Shown here: positions 62,801-64,000 of the stretch, in pieces
Layout: each line of letters begins with the position of its first letter
Numbering within the stretch: the first letter of the stretch is position 1
Origin: Meghimatium bilineatum
Taxonomy: Eukaryota; Mollusca; Gastropoda; Stylommatophora; Philomycidae
Direction of reading: 5' to 3'
Length of the DNA stretch: 64,000 bases
Assembly (NCBI GenBank): GCA_034231615.1
Contig: CM067304.1
Span: forward strand, 17,411,944 to 17,475,943
The notes under the pieces: generated by a model
The model's input: the letters and a program-made list of their open reading frames with translations, nothing else
Told to the model about the DNA's origin: nothing
Databases searched by the model: none
Position numbers and translations under genes: made by a program

Positions 62801-64000
62801 TATTTTACCATGTTTGAGATGACATCATTTGGCACCACCTGTGGGTAGACAAACAGTGAGAGGACACTTAGAAAGACAGTCAAATAACAATACTAGATCA
62901 TAATCTCTAAATATAAATAGGGACATTTATGTGTCATGATCATGATAACAACTAATTACCCCATAAAAACAACTAATTACCCCATAAAAACAACTAATCG
63001 CCCCATAAAAACAACTAATTACCCCATAAAAATAATCAATTACCCCATAAAAACAACTAATTACCCCATAAAAACAACTAATTGCCCCATAAAAATAATT
63101 AATTACCCCATAAAAATAATTAATTACCCCATAAAAACAACTAATTACCCCATAAAAACAACTAACTGCCCCACAATTACTATTTATTCCATAATTTTAT
63201 CAGCTGCCTTATAATAACTATCAACCATCCCATAAAACTAGCAATTGTCCCGTAATAACTAGCAATTGTCCCGTAATAACTAGCAATTGTCCCGTAATAA
63301 CTACATGTGAGTTACTGATTTCTCTGGGGGCTTTTTACAGGTACATTTTTCATGTTACCGGTATTTGATGTCATATTTTTTTTTTAAATGTGCTGTACTC
63401 GTTTATAGGCAGAGACCCCTAAATCAATTTCGGATAAATGTACACAAATTCTCGGCTTATAAACGAAATCTACGGTAACAATTGTCCCGTAATAACTATA
63501 AATTATCACATAACTATCAATTATCCCATATTAACTATCAATAATTCCATAATAACTATCAAATATTCTATAATAACTATCAATTATTCCATAATAACTA
63601 TCAATTATTCCATAATAACTATCAATTATTCCATAATAACTATCAATTATTCCATAATAACTATCAATAATTCCATAATAACTATCAATTATTCTATAAT
63701 AACTATCAATTATTCTATAATAACTATCAATTATTCTATAATAACTATCAATTATTCCATAATAACTATCAATTGTCCCATATTGACTATTAATGATCAA
63801 ATAATAATTACTAATTTTCCTATAATAACTATCAATTGTCCCTTGCTTACCTCATACATTTCAAAGGGTCCATAGCTGGCCCTTAGTTTGTAGACCTCCG
63901 AAGGATGAGTCAGTATCAGGGACTCCCTGACAATGTTTGGTTCTGAAGGTTTAAATTTGTGATAGGGTGACTTCAGGAAAAAACCATCTTTGCTTTCATC
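38134..64000 (-). CDS. TMEM132: TMEM132-family transmembrane protein gene, 11 exons, 5' end outside window
   Basis: Coding exons in transcript order: 64000-63851, 62838-62183, 58241-58092, 56080-55882, 52610-52467, 50401-50196, 49277-48980, 46404-46216, 44448-44176, 40566-40339 and 38817-38134. They give 1058 residues before a TAG stop. TMEM132 proteins are single-pass, mainly neural, cell-surface proteins with a cohesin-like N-terminal region and immunoglobulin-like domains outside the cell. Seen here: an ectodomain rich in beta-strand-like sequence, N-glycosylation sequons (NTT, NST, NQS), one hydrophobic segment at about residues 879-904, then a basic stop-transfer (RYQRK). The cytoplasmic tail has the family motif around WVWIG and a conserved acidic C-terminus. 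Junction phases in order are 0,2,2,0,0,2,0,0,0,0, all consistent. The N-terminal signal peptide is not in the window. Orthology to one vertebrate paralogue cannot be settled. Confidence 0.93.
38884..38974 (-). mobile_element. Partial pogo-like MITE in TMEM132 intron 10
   Basis: Antisense end gagggattctactg and the body phrase aattggggattttgaaaaga match 57279-57360. The other end is missing. Confidence 0.55.
39040..39240 (+). mobile_element. LINE family B fragment in TMEM132 intron 10
   Basis: Parallels 6130-6260 (cttagttcagccaacagaga; gttcgaac-like joins) with many changes. Weak but collinear. Confidence 0.45.
39928..40322. repeat. Two R-family repeats in opposite orientation
   Basis: 39930-40062 is antisense and 40140-40322 sense; both carry the phrases near gatatcgcagc and ctgtaaaccatgacaca. 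They lie just downstream of TMEM132 exon 10 in transcript terms. Confidence 0.7.
40339..40566 (-). CDS. TMEM132: TMEM132 exon, low-complexity juxtamembrane linker
   Basis: 228 nt, residues 756-831. It starts VDFTKDMDDYNVIQ and is rich in Asn, Gln and His, including a HQQQQNYNKQQQ run. This is a flexible extracellular linker ahead of the membrane segment, poorly conserved in the family, so support comes from frame, splice sites (acceptor aaataatag, donor GTGAGT) and position. Confidence 0.85.
40570..42150. other. TMEM132 intron 9, 3' part
   Basis: A local duplication (gtttgaacagaataatctca and relatives, with gcctcac.gtactg) occurs at about 40620, 40690 and 41000. A hammerhead-like motif lies antisense at about 41640-41680. 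No coding signal. Confidence 0.5.
42155..43445. repeat. 31-bp minisatellite, about 41 copies
   Basis: Unit aatctattactaatataaa followed by tgtaactggatt or tgaccctggatt. The gtaactgg form fills the low-coordinate part, gaccctgg the last ten units, with single gaccctgg units near 42681 and 42991. Within TMEM132 intron 9. Confidence 0.95.
43500..44135 (-). repeat. Two R-family SINE-like copies
   Basis: 43592-43870 is nearly full length (cttcttctgcgtttgttctc ... ttactcccctttcgggccc) and 44005-44135 partial. Compare 53993-54275, the same sequence in the other orientation. Confidence 0.75.
44176..44448 (-). CDS. TMEM132: TMEM132 exon
   Basis: 273 nt, residues 665-755. It begins EAVLDISVEFKDDTILPLF and ends DTEYVHVQ. 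SLPPSIKAVGNGKGEIVRV is the last Ig-like domain before the juxtamembrane linker. Confidence 0.94.
44660..44860 (+). mobile_element. LINE RT C-terminal fragment in TMEM132 intron 8
   Basis: The sense frame has basic GK and RSRGK-like text followed by a DRLDRSR-type stretch, as in the tail of RTE-like ORFs (compare 57040-57250). Short and broken. Confidence 0.5.
44870..46010. other. TMEM132 intron 8, no feature seen
   Basis: ORFs at 45075-45426 and 45323-45589 lack family resemblance; no splice-compatible extra exon was needed for frame. Confidence 0.45.
46010..46150 (+). repeat. R-family repeat, diverged
   Basis: aggtgcaaatagtgcagata and gctgtaaact to agagtgaacgaagaagaag parallel the R consensus. 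Confidence 0.45.
46216..46404 (-). CDS. TMEM132: TMEM132 exon with hallmark VISPTGK segment
   Basis: 189 nt, residues 602-664, phase 0 at both ends. It reads VISPTGKQLGSKEV, VGSDKVDIERM and LPGAILATVHLKDLL, ending AKQQ. This strip is among the most recognisable in the family. Confidence 0.94.
46410..47570. other. TMEM132 intron 7, 3' part, no feature seen
   Basis: AT-rich with homopolymer tracts; no coding signal or repeat border. Confidence 0.45.
47577..47900. repeat. ~33-bp degenerate tandem repeat
   Basis: About nine units of gactttatatcccagaattc followed by cagtaaataatag, with growing divergence toward 47900. Confidence 0.8.
48390..48572. repeat. 21-bp minisatellite
   Basis: Unit ctaaatatttctcaatctca plus g, eight to nine copies, with a few gataaat variants. 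The unit length is a multiple of three, so long ORFs (ISAKYFS / EIEKYLA repeats) appear on both strands; they are not genes. Confidence 0.92.
48885..48955 (+). repeat. 3' end of the tRNA-derived SINE seen at 3945
   Basis: agtacaatgaagtcaatcct plus ctacaccttttt equals the SINE 3' end at 4160-4195. Confidence 0.65.
48980..49277 (-). CDS. TMEM132: TMEM132 exon
   Basis: 298 nt, residues 502-601. Acceptor gttttttacag, donor GTAATA. It contains the sequon NQSC, the segment YQQSMIDVYARFVI, and VQGTVLGVSPGRTEVQ, an Ig-like (BIG2-type) turn. Confidence 0.93.
49310..49570. repeat. R-family related sequence in TMEM132 intron 6
   Basis: gttcgttctcaaacccctgc (antisense R 3' end) near 49308 and gaagacggatgtgtctggcc near 49529. 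A composite or rearranged copy. Confidence 0.45.
49905..50115. repeat. ~30-bp tandem repeat
   Basis: gacaatcttgtatcaaagct plus atatcataag, about six units with decay toward 50115; adjacent to TMEM132 exon 6. Confidence 0.8.
50196..50401 (-). CDS. TMEM132: TMEM132 exon
   Basis: 206 nt, residues 434-502. Acceptor tttactttcag, donor GTAAGT. It has VSVSCDHVFLDGSE, then VRVWVPEARLDIQLSDTKL and GWRV, the repeated Ig-like strand pattern (V-W-P-x-L-x-I) typical of TMEM132 ectodomains. Confidence 0.93.
50640..50910 (-). mobile_element. LINE RT palm fragment in TMEM132 intron 5
   Basis: The - strand reads RYADDTVLLAESEHELHRL and EYGLDINIKRTKTMIIS, the catalytic YADD region of a LINE reverse transcriptase, preceded in another frame by LSPNLFNIYTEKIFK. 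Frameshifted remnant. Confidence 0.85.
51400..51765. repeat. Dispersed repeat pair, member 1
   Basis: About 360 bp repeated in the same orientation at 52742-53100, roughly 90 percent alike by eye (cccacttccggttgtactct ... acaatcaacacacgttgagt). Preceded at 51352 by an R-like gaagacggatgtgtcagga. Confidence 0.8.
51960..52340. repeat. Old dispersed repeat related to 20160-20520
   Basis: Shared phrases in the same order: aatatctcaggattaccacc, cattcttctgtcagattt, gcattcccca.tacctag, aaagatgcaatgtac. Confidence 0.6.
52467..52610 (-). CDS. TMEM132: TMEM132 exon (short)
   Basis: 144 nt, 48 codons, phase 0 at both ends. Acceptor ccatctacag, donor GTATAT. It reads EQSILNTAILTGKPLSYDL to LEALK and fills the frame gap between its neighbours exactly. 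Confidence 0.9.
52742..53100. repeat. Dispersed repeat pair, member 2
   Basis: See 51400-51765. It ends a few bases before the TTAA of the transposon at 53113, so the transposon inserted at or near its border. Confidence 0.8.
53113..53988. mobile_element. TTAA transposon family 2, copy 2, in TMEM132 intron 4
   Basis: 876 bp flanked by TTAA at 53109-53112 and 53989-53992. It is the reverse complement of 13841-14747 with a ~50 bp indel and modest divergence. Ends cctttaggcccc and agggctctaaagg. Confidence 0.88.
53993..54275 (+). repeat. R-family SINE-like repeat, full-length reference copy
   Basis: It begins right after the transposon's TTAA. Order: gggcccgaaaggggagcaaa, ccactaggaggttatgggat, tgctgaagtcggatgtgtca, ctgtaaactatgacacaatg, ggactacatcatgctaatct, ending gaacgcagaagaag. 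About 280 bp, no ORF. Confidence 0.8.
54300..55540. repeat. TMEM132 intron 4, local duplication
   Basis: The block at about 54870-55020 (aaataataaatg...cttatct...ggctcat) is repeated in diverged form at 55245-55390. No coding signal. Confidence 0.5.
55540..55656. mobile_element. Diverged right end of TTAA transposon family 2
   Basis: aaaaacgcaaattctaaa to gagcgctaaagg followed by TTAA (55657-55660) is collinear with the last 110 bp of the copy at 53113-53988. The left part of this copy could not be bounded. Confidence 0.55.
55882..56080 (-). CDS. TMEM132: TMEM132 exon
   Basis: 199 nt, residues 319-385. Acceptor ttctttctcag, donor GTAAAT. It contains LWKFKVPSS and VRVVWTVDY, beta-strand-like segments of the central TMEM132 domain. 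Confidence 0.92.
56190..56700 (-). mobile_element. LINE RT C-terminal fragment in TMEM132 intron 3
   Basis: The - strand reads YGCEMWAMITAMDKKIMAF and EMKGYIKVLRISWTERRTN, then KISHANIFRTYKETQWF, an RTE-like post-catalytic region with frameshifts. Confidence 0.75.
57040..57260 (+). mobile_element. LINE RT C-terminal tail fragment
   Basis: The sense frame has HDTMSKKILLGTVKGR, then a DNIK.W-type stretch and a short C-terminus. It borders the pogo-like MITE at 57279. Confidence 0.6.
57279..57444. mobile_element. Short pogo/mariner-like MITE, complete
   Basis: 166 bp between cagtggaatccc and ggatttgactg, with inverted termini and TA immediately after the right end. Best-defined copy of this family. 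Confidence 0.65.
57450..57720 (-). repeat. R-family repeat, nearly full length
   Basis: Antisense; cttcttcatctttgttcatc to gctattctttgac, followed by a C tract. Confidence 0.7.
58092..58241 (-). CDS. TMEM132: TMEM132 exon
   Basis: 150 nt, residues 269-319, both ends in phase 2. Acceptor tttcccaacag, donor GTAAGT. It reads VKVRGDLLIEG through VKYTKSF. The RGD tripeptide is in the ectodomain, but nothing else suggests integrin binding. Confidence 0.9.
58402..59655 (+). mobile_element. LINE family E 3' insertion with intact 438-codon frame, antisense in TMEM132 intron 2
   Basis: 5'-truncated insertion flanked by aaactcaa at 58394-58401 and 59656-59663. The frame is open from 58329 to 59645. 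It covers the RT C-terminal part (GLAAMKVMAAAQCEQRLLF, VVEYAPAILTLSQTQIERL), RNase H (DVIIYTDGS, an ETMAV-type second acid, CILSDSMS, VPGHVGVRGNERADQLAS) and a C-terminal Cys-x-x-Cys (MCPVCSDDD). Tail ctaactaactaact. Lacks EN and the RT palm, so not mobile alone. The first codons (58329-58401) are host DNA. Confidence 0.92.
59686..59937 (-). repeat. R-family repeat
   Basis: Antisense, collinear with 57450-57720 (gtttgcagtttcttgcgata, gggacagcaaacaccac, catggcaggtcatgttgcta). Confidence 0.65.
59938..60118. repeat. Left flank of the 34-bp minisatellite
   Basis: Diverged units (aactctgatcaacatctaat, ttcttacatctataa) leading into the LINE block. Confidence 0.8.
60119..61425 (-). repeat. LINE family B RNase H fragment, tandemly duplicated (unit about 685 bp)
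   Basis: Two nearly identical copies, 60119-60743 and 60804-61426, antisense. Each encodes RNase H remains (VFRTDARSVLQALQSG, WIPSHCGIPGNEKADQLAKE) and a Cys-rich tail. A one-base change near 60450/61135 keeps the first RNase H frame open further (155 vs 106 codons). Minisatellite units lie before, between and after, so the duplication arose with the array. Confidence 0.92.
61427..62155. repeat. 34-bp minisatellite, about 21 copies
   Basis: Unit ctctgatcaacatctaatgt plus cttacatctacaaa. Units with gatctac instead of gatcaac recur about every third unit. In TMEM132 intron 2, ending shortly before exon 62183. Confidence 0.95.
62183..62838 (-). CDS. TMEM132: TMEM132 exon, large N-terminal region exon
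   Basis: 656 nt, residues 51-269. Acceptor ctacccacag, donor GTGAGT. It contains paired cysteines (WCAQIF, SVCVLNG, NACVAG) followed by HIPDHWW and two overlapping N-glycosylation sequons, the pattern seen in the family's N-terminal domain. The ATG 15 codons upstream of the acceptor is intronic. Confidence 0.93.
62940..63300. repeat. 21-bp minisatellite in TMEM132 intron 1
   Basis: aactaattaccccataaaaa plus c, about eleven units, passing into caattgtcccgtaataacta plus g units near 63240-63300. ORFs of repeated TNYPIKT type are artefacts. Confidence 0.92.
63478..63850. repeat. 21-bp minisatellite, second block
   Basis: Unit aactatcaattattccataa plus t, about sixteen units with few changes, ending at the donor of the first exon in the window. 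The block shares unit length and phrase with 62940-63300, from which it is split by about 180 bp of unique sequence. Confidence 0.92.
63851..64000 (-). CDS. TMEM132: TMEM132 coding exon (first in window, partial)
   Basis: Fifty codons, open to the window edge, ending RASYGPFEMYE, with donor GTAAGC at 63850-63845. The FFLK and SYGPF segments fit the N-terminal cohesin-like region of the family. The exon continues beyond 64000 or starts just outside. Confidence 0.85.

Noticed and set aside
63438..63875. 145-residue ORF of ITINYSI repeats and its antisense partner
   Set aside because: Minisatellite translation; there is no start context, and it overlaps the splice donor of a real exon.

Overview
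The window is animal nuclear DNA: AT-rich, intron-bearing, and dominated by decayed retrotransposons, short DNA transposons and minisatellites. The repeat style (many RTE-like LINEs, tRNA-derived SINEs, 20-35 bp minisatellites) suggests a marine invertebrate, most likely a mollusc or other lophotrochozoan. That is inference; no marker in the window fixes the species. No bacterial operon, CRISPR array, prophage or rRNA gene was seen.

Two cellular genes can be supported. (1) A complete macrophage migration inhibitory factor gene (MIF, 115 aa) lies on the + strand in three exons: 11970-12077, 20669-20841 and 22406-22472. Intron 1 is 8.6 kb and carries an EN-RT-RNase H LINE, two TTAA-flanked short DNA transposons and SINE copies; intron 2 carries another LINE fragment. 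(2) A TMEM132-family single-pass neural membrane protein gene lies on the - strand. Eleven coding exons run from beyond 64000 down to the stop codon at 38134. All ten junctions keep phase and have GT/AG borders, giving 1058 residues in the window; only the extreme N-terminus (signal peptide side) lies outside.

Layout: 1-11.9 kb is intergenic, with LINE fragments (one antisense RTE-type LINE with EN and RT remains at 6.65-9.35 kb), a palindromic SINE-like element at 4.6-5.2 kb and an RTE tail just upstream of MIF. 11.97-22.47 kb is MIF. 22.5-38.1 kb is intergenic, with a fresh RTE insertion (14 bp target duplication), fold-back repeats, two more copies of the TTAA transposon family and several LINE tails; 24.4-26.5 kb is comparatively free of recognisable elements. 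38.1-64 kb is TMEM132, whose introns hold at least seven minisatellites, LINE fragments, a 438-codon LINE ORF antisense to the gene, and about ten copies of a SINE-like repeat here called R.

The two genes have no evident functional link. The distinctive content is the repeat biology: nested insertions that can be dated against each other, a new-looking pair of TTAA transposon families, palindromic elements with tRNA-like ends, degenerate hammerhead-like motifs, and a LINE fragment amplified inside a minisatellite.
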